Shown: piece by piece, positions 1-8,053 of the stretch
Numbering within the stretch: position 1 is the first letter of the stretch
How the letters are laid out: each line of letters begins with the position of its first letter
Assembly (NCBI GenBank): GCA_902796045.1
Contig: CADBNQ010000221.1
Location: forward strand, 1 to 14,384
Source of the DNA: an uncultured Lachnospiraceae bacterium
GTDB taxonomy: Bacteria > Bacillota > Clostridia > Lachnospirales > Lachnospiraceae
Reading direction: 5' to 3'
Length of the DNA: 14,384 bases
Made by a program: the position numbers and the translations under genes
The notes under the pieces: model-generated
The model's input: only the letters and a program-made list of their open reading frames with translations
Told to the model about the DNA's origin: nothing
Database searches by the model: none

Positions 1-165
1 GGCACCAAGAAGGATGTTCTCTACATCTGCCCCGGCGATGACAACACGGATCGGCTTGTCAAGGGCCTTCGCCTGGTCAACGATAATATCAAAATCTTTA
101 TCAAATCTATCATTTAAGTCTATGTTATTCATTACACTTACATCAGCTGTATTATTCTCACTCAT
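1..165 (-). CDS. N-terminus of a possible phosphate acetyl/butyryltransferase (cut by window edge)
   Basis: Only the first 55 codons lie in the window; the gene continues beyond base 1. The ATG at 163-165 is preceded on the minus strand by an AGGGGAG ribosome binding site about seven bases upstream, which fixes the start. The peptide begins MSENNTADVSVMNN and reaches a segment ALDKPIRVVIAGADVENILL. A charged helix followed by a hydrophobic beta strand and 'GADVENIL' resembles the first strand and helix of phosphate acetyl/butyryltransferases, where a similar 'VAVA.AEDEEVL' stretch occurs, but this is a weak family match from a fragment. It lies 84 bp downstream of hppA on the same strand. The annotation is a suggestion; that a real gene starts here is much more secure. 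Confidence 0.4.
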   Translation of the reverse strand, partial: MSENNTADVSVMNNIDLNDRFDKDFDIIVDQAKALDKPIRVVIAGADVENILLGA

Positions 166-249
166 GTTAATCTCCCCTCTCATTCACTATGGTCAGTCAT
201 CTTAAGAAATCCAAACTCTGACGCAGGGTTCCTGCTCCGAGCCTGATGA

Positions 250-2256
250 TCAGATCAGCCCGCCAAACTTCAGGAATAACGGTGCAAATACAAGAGCTAC
301 AACCGTCATCAGCTTGATCAGGATGTTGATGGACGGACCTGATGTATCTTTGAAAGGATCACCGACGGTATCACCGACAACTGCCGCATGATGGGCTTCG
401 CTGCCTTTGCCGCCATGATGGCCGTCTTCAATGTATTTCTTGGCATTATCCCAGGCGCCGCCGGCATTACTCATAAAGATAGCGAGCATAACACCAGTGA
501 CCAGGGCTCCGGCCAGAAGTCCGCCGAGGGCTGTCGGCCCAAGCAGAAGGCCTACGGCAAGCGGAGCTACAACGGCCATGACACCGGGAACCAGCATCTC
601 TTTCAGGGCAGCCTGTGTGGAGATGGCTACACAGGAGGTATAGTCCGGTTTACCGGTTCCTTCCAGGATGCCGGGTATGGTCCTGAACTGACGACGTACT
701 TCCTCAATCATCTTGTAAGCTGCCTTGGATACAGAATCCATGGTCAAAGCAGAGAAAAGGAAGGGAAGCATACCGCCGATAAACAATCCGACGATGACTT
801 TATAGTCAAGCAGGTCGATCCCGGCCTCAAACAGTCCAACTGCCTGTGCATAGGATACAAACAGAGCCAGCGCTGTCAGGGCAGCGGAACCAATGGCAAA
901 TCCCTTACCCATAGCAGCTGTGGTGTTGCCGACCGCATCAAGCTTATCTGTGATCTTACGGACCTCAGGCTTTAAGTGGGACATCTCGGCAATACCGCCG
1001 GCATTGTCAGCGATGGGACCGTAAGCGTCAACGGCAACGGTGATCCCTGTTGTCGAAAGCATACCTACTGCTGCAAGGGCGATACCATAAAGGCCGGCAA
1101 ACTTGAAAGCACCGATGATGCCGATAGCGATCAGCAGAATCGGGATAGCTGTAGACTGCATGCCGACAGCAATACCACTGATCACGGTGGTGGCAGGACC
1201 GGTCTCGGACTGTGTGGCAATCTTCTTAACAAAACGGTAGTCGCCTGAAGTATAGATCTCAGTGACAATACCGATCAGGAGTCCGACTGCAAGACCGAAG
1301 ATAATGGCAACAGCTTCATTAAATCTGCCGAAAAACATCTTAGACAGGGCCAGAACGCCGATCACAACAACAATACTTGCTGAGTAGCTGCCGTATTTCA
1401 GGGCCTTGTGGGGACTGGAGTTCTCGTCACCTCTGACAAAGAAGGAACCGATGATGCTGGAAAAGATACCAAGGGCTGCGATCAGAAGGGGGAAGGCTGC
1501 GCCTGCGGCCTTGTAAGATACGACACCCAGAGTGATCGCTGAAACCAGTGAACCGACATAGGATTCAAAAAGGTCAGCGCCCATACCGGCAACGTCACCG
1601 ACATTATCTCCGACATTATCCGCGATAACCGCCGGGTTACGGGGGTCATCCTCCGGGATGCCGGCTTCGACCTTACCAACCAGGTCAGCACCAACGTCAG
1701 CTGCCTTGGTGTAGATTCCGCCGCCCACACGGGCAAAAAGAGCGATAGAAGAAGCGCCCAGAGAGAATCCGGAAAGCACATCCGGGTTTCCTGTAATAAT
1801 GTAGATCACGCTGGCACCCAGCAGACCGAAACCAACCACGCACATACCCATGACGGCACCGCCTGAAAAGGCGATAGACAGGGCCTTGTTCATACCGCTG
1901 TCCTTAGCGGCAGCTGCTGTGCGGACATTGGCCTTGGTAGCCACATCCATACCAATGTAGCCGGCTACGGTGGAGAACAGGGCTCCTACCAGGAAGCTGA
2001 CCGCTGTCACCCAGCTGCCGATTCCCACGCCGATCAGTACAAATAATACTGCTACGAACACAACCAGAATCTTATACTCAGCCATCAGGAAGGCTTTAGC
2101 ACCTTCGTGGATAAATGCTGAGATTTCTTTCATGCGGTCTGTTCCTGCATTTTGCTTTGAAACCTTTGAAACCAGGTAAAACGCAAAAATCAGAGCACAG
2201 ACAGCCAGTACCGGGGCAATATAAACTATCTTGTCCAACTGCATTCCCATAATCAT
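250..2256 (-). CDS. hppA: K+-dependent ion-translocating membrane pyrophosphatase
   Basis: Integral membrane pyrophosphatase that hydrolyses cytoplasmic PPi and pumps Na+ and/or H+ out of the cell. At 668 residues with many hydrophobic segments it matches the family length. Visible signatures are the PPi/Mg site DVGADLVGKVE (residues 187-197), the DNVGDNVGDVAGMGADLFE run (residues 213-231) and the C-terminal GDTVGDPFKDTSGPS. The motif GNTTAAMG (443-450) has Ala and Gly where K+-independent enzymes have Lys and Thr, so this is the K+-dependent subfamily. Glu231 in LFESYVG sits where Na+-pumping members carry their gate glutamate; plant H+ pumps have it one turn later. Na+ or dual Na+/H+ pumping is therefore inferred. 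The AAGGAGG site is 4 bases before the first ATG (2256) and 10 before the second (2250), so the start could be either. It has its own promoter and follows a terminator. Confidence 0.96.
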   Translation of the reverse strand: MIMGMQLDKIVYIAPVLAVCALIFAFYLVSKVSKQNAGTDRMKEISAFIHEGAKAFLMAEYKILVVFVAVLFVLIGVGIGSWVTAVSFLVGALFSTVAGYIGMDVATKANVRTAAAAKDSGMNKALSIAFSGGAVMGMCVVGFGLLGASVIYIITGNPDVLSGFSLGASSIALFARVGGGIYTKAADVGADLVGKVEAGIPEDDPRNPAVIADNVGDNVGDVAGMGADLFESYVGSLVSAITLGVVSYKAAGAAFPLLIAALGIFSSIIGSFFVRGDENSSPHKALKYGSYSASIVVVIGVLALSKMFFGRFNEAVAIIFGLAVGLLIGIVTEIYTSGDYRFVKKIATQSETGPATTVISGIAVGMQSTAIPILLIAIGIIGAFKFAGLYGIALAAVGMLSTTGITVAVDAYGPIADNAGGIAEMSHLKPEVRKITDKLDAVGNTTAAMGKGFAIGSAALTALALFVSYAQAVGLFEAGIDLLDYKVIVGLFIGGMLPFLFSALTMDSVSKAAYKMIEEVRRQFRTIPGILEGTGKPDYTSCVAISTQAALKEMLVPGVMAVVAPLAVGLLLGPTALGGLLAGALVTGVMLAIFMSNAGGAWDNAKKYIEDGHHGGKGSEAHHAAVVGDTVGDPFKDTSGPSINILIKLMTVVALVFAPLFLKFGGLI

Positions 2257-2317
2257 TTTTCCTCCTTGTAGTCATAATTATAAAGCTCTGAAGGACATAA
2301 TCCTTCCCATAAAAATT

Positions 2318-2346
2318 ATTATCCAAATATTCCTTTCATTTGTAAA
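2318..2346 (-). promoter_or_regulatory. Probable sigma-A promoter of hppA
   Basis: On the minus strand TTTACA (2341-2346) is followed after exactly 17 bases by GATAAT (2318-2323), each one mismatch from the consensus hexamers. It lies about 60 bases upstream of the hppA start, downstream of the exonuclease terminator. The leader between promoter and gene holds a small hairpin, GAAGGA with TCCTTC (2290-2306), of unknown significance. Confidence 0.65.
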
Positions 2347-2386
2347 TGTGTTTTATTGTTATTGAAACGGTTTAGTTTGCCTGCCC

Positions 2387-2438
2387 AAAAGGGCTCATAA
2401 TGATATCTCCCATGGCAGATAGCATTATGAGCCCTTTT
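2387..2438 (-). terminator. Long hairpin terminator after the exonuclease gene
   Basis: A perfect 16-bp inverted repeat (2387-2402 with 2423-2438) has arms beginning AAAAGGGCTC and ending GAGCCCTTTT. Inside it, after a single mismatch, five further pairs (2404-2408 with 2417-2421) leave an 8-base loop. The symmetrical A and T tracts mean it could stop transcription on either strand. It begins ten bases past the exonuclease stop codon and separates map-exonuclease from hppA. Confidence 0.8.
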
Positions 2439-2447
2439 GTCGGCCCT

Positions 2448-3371
2448 CTAAACAGGTAGTTTCGGGCAATCCTGGCTGGACATGGCCGCCAGGCTTCTGA
2501 TATCATCACAGACAGCCAGTATCTCAGGCGGTACTGCCCTGTCTCCTTTTCCGTAAAGCTTTTTTATCTCCTCTATATAATCCATCGTCAGCTTCTTAAA
2601 ACGTTTATCCGAGACAATCTCCACCTTCTTATCAGGGTATTTGATCCTTCTGTACTGGTGGTAGGTATTCCTGTCACTGATATAGTTTTTGAGAATCTGG
2701 GCCTTCTCCTTATTGTAGCTGTCATGGAGACAGCAGCGGGTTACATGGTAGAGGTCCATGGCATCCTCGAAAGCATTGTGGGCTGTCTCATGGTCCATGT
2801 CACAGATATACTTCATATCAGACAGGCTCACTGTCATGGCATATCCGAAGATCCGGGAGGTAAGGCGCCTTGTAATGTCCGTCACCTGACTGATAAAGCG
2901 GCGGGTTTTCTTGGGAACTGAACGATGGTTCCTTCTGGCATCATCTTCAAGGGTCCTGTGGTCATTTCCCCAGACAAAAATCTCTTTTACAGGGTAGTCC
3001 TGCAGGATGTCTGTCATTCTCTGGAAAACGGTATCATAATCCGGAGCTTCGTCAATCTCCCGCTGCTTGAGTCCTGTCAGGGACTTGCAGTAGCCGGTCA
3101 GCCTGGGATTATACTGGGGACGGACAGGGGAATAGTAAGTGGCAGCCACATTCAGGTGGCGGTCCGCGATCACCAGGCCTACAGAGAGGACCTCGCTTCC
3201 GTGCCTCCTGTCGAATCCTCTGTCTGAGTCCATGAAACAGGTATACTCTGCGTCAAAAAAGGCATAGTACCTGTCCCTGTCTTTCTCCCCGCCCCGGTTG
3301 TATCGTCTGGAGGAGCTGCCCCTCCGCCGTCCGCGGGAAGATCTGGTACTTTTCTTTTGCGTCTCTTCCAT
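2448..3371 (-). CDS. DEDDh-type 3'-5' exonuclease with Arg/Ser-rich N-terminus
   Basis: Exonuclease-domain protein of the RNase T / DnaQ superfamily. The four acidic ligands and general base of DEDDh enzymes are visible: FDAE (Asp40, Glu42; Exo I), WGNDHRTLEDD (Asp137; Exo II) and HNAFED (His198, Asp203; Exo III). Two Mg2+ ions held by these residues would remove 3' nucleotides from RNA or single-stranded DNA; the substrate cannot be told. The first 33 residues are a low-complexity basic tail (SSRGRRRGSSSRRYNRGG), probably disordered and able to bind nucleic acid. Residues about 215-307 form an alpha-rich, lysine-rich region that I do not recognise. The ATG follows AAAGGA at normal spacing. 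The gene lies 33 bp downstream of map on the same strand, probably co-transcribed, and ends at a strong terminator. Confidence 0.88.
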   Translation of the reverse strand: MEETQKKSTRSSRGRRRGSSSRRYNRGGEKDRDRYYAFFDAEYTCFMDSDRGFDRRHGSEVLSVGLVIADRHLNVAATYYSPVRPQYNPRLTGYCKSLTGLKQREIDEAPDYDTVFQRMTDILQDYPVKEIFVWGNDHRTLEDDARRNHRSVPKKTRRFISQVTDITRRLTSRIFGYAMTVSLSDMKYICDMDHETAHNAFEDAMDLYHVTRCCLHDSYNKEKAQILKNYISDRNTYHQYRRIKYPDKKVEIVSDKRFKKLTMDYIEEIKKLYGKGDRAVPPEILAVCDDIRSLAAMSSQDCPKLPV

Positions 3372-3404
3372 AAAAGTTCCTTTCTTTATAGTATCTGCAG
3401 CGGG

Positions 3405-4277
3405 CTAGTGTGACAGCACTTCCGTCCCGTCCTCGGTGATCAGGATCGTGTATTCCCACTGGGCGGATGGCAGGCCGTCCTGTGTATAGATGGTCCATCC
3501 GTCTTCTTCATCCTGCCAGACCTCGGGACCTCCCATGTTGACCATGGGTTCAATGGTGAGGGTCATACCAGGCACAAAAAGCAGTCCTGAGTCCGGCGTC
3601 CCGATATGATTTACCCAGGGATCCTCATGGAAATGCACGCCGCAGCCGTGACCCCCGATCTCCCGGACCACCGTGTAGCCGTTTTCCTCGGCATGCCTGT
3701 TGCAGGCATAGCCCATATCTCCCATAGTGCCCCATGGACGGGTGGCATTAAGAGCCAGGTCCAGGCATTCTTTGGTGACTCTGACCAGTCTCCTCTTTTC
3801 CTCAGATACATCACCTATACAGAACATCCGGGAAGCATCCCCATAATAGCCGTTATAGATGGTGGTGCAGTCCACATTGACGATATCGCCGTTTTTGAGC
3901 ACCTGGTCTCTGTCGGGGATACCGTGGCACACCACATCATCGACAGAGATGCATACACTTTTCGGATAGCCCTGATAGCCCAGACAGGCAGGTATACAGC
4001 CAATCTCCCGGGTATAAGTATCGATCAGGCGGTCAAGCTCCTCCGTTGTGATTCCTTCCCTGACATAGGGTGTGATATAGTCGAGCACCATGGTATTTTT
4101 CTTCCCGGCTTCCCTGATCCCTTCAATCTGGGCGGCTGTCTTGATCATGGAATGGTCCGGGACCTCATATCCACGGTTATAATAATCCTTTATCCTGTTG
4201 TCAAAGGACATATGGCAGGTCTTATATTTCCTTCCACTGCCGCACCAGCACTTGTCGTTTCTTCCAATCTTCATCAT
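3405..4277 (-). CDS. map: Type I methionyl aminopeptidase with N-terminal SEC-C zinc motif
   Basis: Removes the initiator methionine from nascent proteins. The five metal ligands of the pita-bread fold are present: Asp136 and Asp147 (VNVDCT...YYGDAS), His210 (GGHGCG), Glu243 (TIEPM) and Glu275 (QWEYT), with the conserved substrate-side His118 in VCHGIP. Residues 8-22 form a SEC-C motif (DKCWCGSGRKYKTCH; CXCX8CH pattern), a zinc-binding module also found at the SecA C-terminus and known in some methionine aminopeptidases, where it is thought to aid ribosome or protein contact. The GGAG ribosome binding site is too close to the first of two tandem ATGs (4277), so translation probably starts at the second (4274). 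An intrinsic terminator hairpin lies directly upstream. Confidence 0.96.
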   Translation of the reverse strand: MMKIGRNDKCWCGSGRKYKTCHMSFDNRIKDYYNRGYEVPDHSMIKTAAQIEGIREAGKKNTMVLDYITPYVREGITTEELDRLIDTYTREIGCIPACLGYQGYPKSVCISVDDVVCHGIPDRDQVLKNGDIVNVDCTTIYNGYYGDASRMFCIGDVSEEKRRLVRVTKECLDLALNATRPWGTMGDMGYACNRHAEENGYTVVREIGGHGCGVHFHEDPWVNHIGTPDSGLLFVPGMTLTIEPMVNMGGPEVWQDEEDGWTIYTQDGLPSAQWEYTILITEDGTEVLSH

Positions 4278-4286
4278 GTCTCCTAT

Positions 4287-4317
4287 AAAAGGGGAGGCTT
4301 CATCAGAAAGAAGCCCC
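4287..4317 (-). terminator. Intrinsic terminator between gpmI and map
   Basis: On the minus strand GGGGCTTC (complement of 4310-4317) pairs with GAAGC-CU-CCCC (complement of 4291-4301) with a two-base bulge, followed by TTTT and then ATA. It is 82 bases beyond the gpmI stop and only a few bases before the map ribosome binding site, so it closes the glycolytic unit and may also throttle entry into map. Confidence 0.7.
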
Positions 4318-4399
4318 AGTCTTCCTCCTGATCAAAAGTCACTCCCCCGATTCTTTCCGTCTCAAAACGAAGGACTGCAGGAACACGCTGGTCTTCTGA

Positions 4400-5944
4400 T
4401 TATTTTCTGACCAGCAATGACTTCCCTGTCATCTCTTCCGGCTGCTCCAGGCCCATCATCTCAATCAGAGTAGGCGCGATATCTGCAAGGCATCCGCCAT
4501 CTCTCAGGGTCACATCCTTGTCATAATTGATCAGGATGAAGGGAACAGGATTGGTTGTATGGGCTGTATGAGGCGCACCTGTCTCATAGTCAATCATCTT
4601 CTCACAGTTGCCATGATCGGCACAGAGGAACATCTGCCCTCCTGTCTCTTTGATTGCATCCACTGCTCTTCCGACACAGGTATCCACCGTCTCCACAGCC
4701 TTTATAGCTGCCTCCATGACACCGGTGTGGCCAACCATATCAGGATTGGCAAAATTGATGATGATCACATCATACTTTCCGGACTTGATGGCTTCCACCA
4801 GATTATCACATACCTCCGGCGCGCTCATCTCCGGCTTGAGATCATAGGTGGCTACTGCCGGTGATTTGACCAGTATACGGTCTTCTCCTTCATTGGGCAC
4901 TTCCACGCCGCCGTTAAAGAAGAAAGTTACATGGGCATATTTCTCAGTCTCTGCAGTGCGGAGCTGCTTTAAGCCGTTCTTTGCAAGGAACTCACCAAAA
5001 GTGTTTGTCACTTCCTCTTTGTGGAAGGCGACCAGTTTATTGGGTATGGTCGGGTCATAGTCTGTAAAGCAGACATAGACAAGCGGGAAGAAGCCATTCT
5101 TCCTCTCAAACTGATTGAAGTCCGGATCACACAGAGACCTGGTGATCTCTCTGGCCCGGTCGGGGCGGAAATTGAAAAAGATCACGGAATCATGCGGTTT
5201 GATCATCCCCACCGGTTTCCCGTCCTTCTCGATCACTGTCGGGAGCACAAACTCATCTGTAACCCCTGCCGCATAGGAATCTTCCATGACTTTGATGGGA
5301 TCTGTCCCTTTGACGCCTTCTCCATAAACCATAGCAGCATAAGCCTTCTCAACACGGTCCCAGTTGTTATCCCGGTCCATGATATAGTAGCGTCCCTCGA
5401 TGGTAGCGATACTTCCGGTTCCGATCTCTTCCATCTTAGCCATCAGCTGTGCAATATAGTCTTTTCCGGAAGCCGGAGGTGTGTCACGGCCATCCAGGAA
5501 ACAGTGGACCACTACATCCTCAAGTCCCTGCTGCTTTGCCATCTCAAGCAGACCGTAGAGATGGGTATTATGGCTGTGAACGCCGCCATCAGACAGAAGT
5601 CCGTAAAGGTGGAGAGTCGACTGGTTCTCCTTGCAGTTTTCCATAGCTGTAAGCAGTTCGGGAATCTTGAAAAAGTCTCCATCCCGGATAGACTTGGTCA
5701 CCCTGGTAAGCTCCTGGTATACGATCCGGCCGGCACCAATATTCAGATGGCCTACCTCAGAGTTGCCCATCTGACCGTCAGGAAGCCCTACTGCCATGCC
5801 GCTGGCATAACCCTTTACAAAAGGGCAGTCCTTCATAAGACCATCGATCACCGGTGTATCAGCCTGGGCAATGGCATTGCCCACGGGGTTATCATTGAGT
5901 CCAAATCCGTCCAGTATCATCAGTACTGTTGGTTTTCTGCTCAT
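4400..5944 (-). CDS. gpmI: 2,3-bisphosphoglycerate-independent phosphoglycerate mutase
   Basis: Mn2+-dependent phosphoglycerate mutase that interconverts 3- and 2-phosphoglycerate in glycolysis. Residues seen, counting from the chosen start: Asp12 (LMILDGFG), the phosphorylated Ser62 (MGNSEVGHLNIGAG), His123 (GVHSH), the DGRDTPP loop at 151-157 and the metal site DHGNCE near the C-terminus, all of the alkaline-phosphatase-like iPGM family. The start was chosen as the ATG at 5944 (MSRKPTVLM): AGGAG lies 8 bases before it and the 514-residue product matches family length. A GTG at 5980 in the same frame would add 12 residues but has no ribosome binding site. It follows tpiA after 96 bp and is the last glycolytic gene of the cluster. 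The frame stays open for 38 codons after the TAA. Confidence 0.97.
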   Translation of the reverse strand: MSRKPTVLMILDGFGLNDNPVGNAIAQADTPVIDGLMKDCPFVKGYASGMAVGLPDGQMGNSEVGHLNIGAGRIVYQELTRVTKSIRDGDFFKIPELLTAMENCKENQSTLHLYGLLSDGGVHSHNTHLYGLLEMAKQQGLEDVVVHCFLDGRDTPPASGKDYIAQLMAKMEEIGTGSIATIEGRYYIMDRDNNWDRVEKAYAAMVYGEGVKGTDPIKVMEDSYAAGVTDEFVLPTVIEKDGKPVGMIKPHDSVIFFNFRPDRAREITRSLCDPDFNQFERKNGFFPLVYVCFTDYDPTIPNKLVAFHKEEVTNTFGEFLAKNGLKQLRTAETEKYAHVTFFFNGGVEVPNEGEDRILVKSPAVATYDLKPEMSAPEVCDNLVEAIKSGKYDVIIINFANPDMVGHTGVMEAAIKAVETVDTCVGRAVDAIKETGGQMFLCADHGNCEKMIDYETGAPHTAHTTNPVPFILINYDKDVTLRDGGCLADIAPTLIEMMGLEQPEEMTGKSLLVRK

Positions 5945-5996
5945 AGTAATATCTCCTGTATTTTCAAATTCAATTCTCACTCTGATTAATCAAGAA

Positions 5997-6022
5997 TCCG
6001 GCAGAGCAGACACCCTGCCGGA
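5997..6022 (-). promoter_or_regulatory. Hairpin in the tpiA-gpmI intergenic gap
   Basis: An 8-bp perfect inverted repeat (TCCGGCAG at 5997-6004, CTGCCGGA at 6015-6022) encloses a 10-base loop. On the minus strand it is followed by TTCTTGATT, not a clean T tract, so it is a weak terminator at best and could equally be an mRNA processing or 3'-end stabilising stem. Confidence 0.5.
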
Positions 6023-6040
6023 CATATCGCTGAAGAACGA

Positions 6041-6787
6041 TTATTTGTAGTTTACGATCTTGCCGAAGTCTTCCTTTAAGCTGGCTCCACCTACCAGACC
6101 ACCGTCAATGTCAGCCTGGGCAAACAGATCAGGAGCTGTCTTGGCATTGACACTTCCGCCGTACTGGATACGGATGGCGGCTGCTGTTGCATCGTCGTAT
6201 ACTTCTGCGATGCACTTACGGATCTCAGCACAAACCTCCTGAGCCTGCTCTGTGGTGGCAGTCTTCCCGGTTCCGATCGCCCAGATAGGCTCATAAGCAA
6301 TCACGACGCCGGCTGCCTGCTCTGCAGTCACGCCCTGCAGACCGATCTTAACCTGCTGACGGATGAAATCCATGGTTACGCCCTGCTCTCTCTGCTCAAG
6401 TGACTCACCGCAGCACATGATCGGAGTAATACCATGCTCAATAGCCTTTAAGACCTTCTTGTTGACGATAGTGTCTGTCTCGCCGAAGTATTCTCTTCTC
6501 TCAGAATGTCCGATCACCACATACTTTACGCCGGCATCTGTCAGCATGGCCGGGGAAATCTCACCTGTGTAAGCACCGCTCTCCTCATAGTACATGTTCT
6601 CAGCACCGATATTGATGTTGGACCCTTTGGCTGCCTCCATAGCAGGAATAATGTCAATAGCCGGAACGCAGAAAACAACGTCCACTTCGTCATTGGCTAC
6701 CAGGGGCTTTAACATGTTGACCAGAGCAACTGCCTCAGTCGGTGTCTTGTTCATCTTCCAGTTACCTGCGATAATTTTTTTACGCAT
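6041..6787 (-). CDS. tpiA: Triosephosphate isomerase
   Basis: Interconverts dihydroxyacetone phosphate and glyceraldehyde-3-phosphate. The 248-residue TIM barrel has all catalytic elements: Lys11 (AGNWKMN), the electrophile His94 in VIGHSERREYFGE, the general base Glu166 in AYEPIWAIGTGK with its mobile loop, and the phosphate-binding YGGSV and GGLVGGASL segments near the C-terminus. The ATG at 6787 is preceded by AAGGAGA at five bases. It lies 31 bp downstream of pgk on the same strand and is almost certainly co-transcribed with it. Nothing unusual is seen in the protein. Confidence 0.98.
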   Translation of the reverse strand: MRKKIIAGNWKMNKTPTEAVALVNMLKPLVANDEVDVVFCVPAIDIIPAMEAAKGSNINIGAENMYYEESGAYTGEISPAMLTDAGVKYVVIGHSERREYFGETDTIVNKKVLKAIEHGITPIMCCGESLEQREQGVTMDFIRQQVKIGLQGVTAEQAAGVVIAYEPIWAIGTGKTATTEQAQEVCAEIRKCIAEVYDDATAAAIRIQYGGSVNAKTAPDLFAQADIDGGLVGGASLKEDFGKIVNYK

Positions 6788-6818
6788 AACAGTCTCCTTT
6801 TCACTTGTTAATCAGTCA

Positions 6819-8027
6819 TTATTTGTCATTGGCAGCAACGACGCCGGGAAGGTCCTTGCCCTCAAGGAACTCAAGGGAGGCACCGCCGCCTGTGGAGATG
6901 TGGGACATCTTGTCACCGTATCCCAGCTGGTTAACTGCTGCTGCGGAGTCACCGCCGCCGATGATCGTGGTGGCAGCTGTCTCGGCCAGAGCTGCTGCGA
7001 CAGCCTTGGTGCCTGTGGCAAGGATCGGGTTCTCAAAGACACCCATCGGTCCGTTCCATACAACTGTCTTTGCTGTCTTCACAGCTTCGGAATACAGCTC
7101 GATGGTCTTAGGTCCAATATCCATGCCCATCTTGTCAGCCGGAATAGCATCTGCGGCAACAATCTCGGTATCGATCTTTGCGTCGATCGGATTCGGGAAC
7201 TCAGCGGTAACCACGGTATCTACCGGCAGAAGAAGCTTCTTGCCAAGCTTGTCTGCCTTTTCAATCATCTCTTTACAGTAATCGATCTTGGTCTCATCCA
7301 GCAGGGATGATCCGATTTCATAGCCTTTGGCTTTCAGGAAGGTATAGGCCATGCCGCCGCCGATGATCAGGGTATCACACTTCTCCAGAAGATTGGAGAT
7401 AACGTTCAGCTTGTCTGCCACCTTGGCTCCGCCGAGGATAGCAACGAAGGGACGAACCGGATTCTCAACAGCATTGCCCAGGAAATCAATCTCTTTCTGC
7501 ATCAGGTATCCGACAACAGCTGTATCGACATACTCTGTCACGCCGACATTAGAGCAATGGGCCCTGTGGGCTGTTCCGAAAGCGTCATTGACAAAGACAT
7601 CGCAGAGGGAGGCGAGATCCTTGGAGAAGGCTTCACCGTTCTTGGTCTCTTCCTTACGATAACGGGTATTCTGCAGTAAAACAACATCGCCATCCTTCAT
7701 GGCTGCGACAGCTGCTTTTGCGTTGGCTCCTACGACCTCATCGTCAGCAGCAAACTTCACTTCCTGTCCCAGAAGCTCTGAGAGGCGGGCAGCAACCGGA
7801 GCCAGAGAAAGCTCGGGCTTAGGCTCTCCCTTTGGCTTGCCAAGATGGGAGCACAGGATGACCTTTCCGCCATCAGCGATCAGCTTCTTAATGGTAGGAA
7901 GCGCTGCTACAAGACGGTTCTCATCTGTGATCTTACCGTCTTTTAACGGCACGTTAAAATCACAACGGCAAAGGACACGAAGGCCTTTTACATTGATATC
8001 ATCTACTGATTTCTTATTCAAAGACAT
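6819..8027 (-). CDS. pgk: Phosphoglycerate kinase
   Basis: Transfers phosphate from 1,3-bisphosphoglycerate to ADP, the first ATP-yielding step of glycolysis. The 402-residue protein has the family signature RCDFNVPL near residues 21-28, the substrate-binding SHLGKPKG, the central GGAKVADK, GGGMAYTFLKAKG, NGPMGVFE and the C-terminal GGGDSAAA and STGGGASLE nucleotide loops. Its length is typical. The ATG at 8027 is preceded by AAGGAGAG six bases upstream. It lies 92 bp downstream of gapA, and this gap contains a strong intrinsic terminator, so pgk transcription probably depends on readthrough from the gapA promoter; I found no convincing promoter of its own. Confidence 0.98.
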   Translation of the reverse strand: MSLNKKSVDDINVKGLRVLCRCDFNVPLKDGKITDENRLVAALPTIKKLIADGGKVILCSHLGKPKGEPKPELSLAPVAARLSELLGQEVKFAADDEVVGANAKAAVAAMKDGDVVLLQNTRYRKEETKNGEAFSKDLASLCDVFVNDAFGTAHRAHCSNVGVTEYVDTAVVGYLMQKEIDFLGNAVENPVRPFVAILGGAKVADKLNVISNLLEKCDTLIIGGGMAYTFLKAKGYEIGSSLLDETKIDYCKEMIEKADKLGKKLLLPVDTVVTAEFPNPIDAKIDTEIVAADAIPADKMGMDIGPKTIELYSEAVKTAKTVVWNGPMGVFENPILATGTKAVAAALAETAATTIIGGGDSAAAVNQLGYGDKMSHISTGGGASLEFLEGKDLPGVVAANDK

Positions 8028-8053
8028 GATATACTCTCCTTTTTCAATAGAAC

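Noticed and set aside
166..249. Terminator and promoter between hppA and the left-edge gene
   Set aside because: A short GCAGG-AAC-CCTGC stem and a weak TTGGAT/CATAGT pair are present, but neither is strong enough to list.
5021..5989. 322-residue plus-strand ORF
   Set aside because: It lies entirely antisense to gpmI, which has unmistakable catalytic motifs; the open frame is a by-product of its codon usage.
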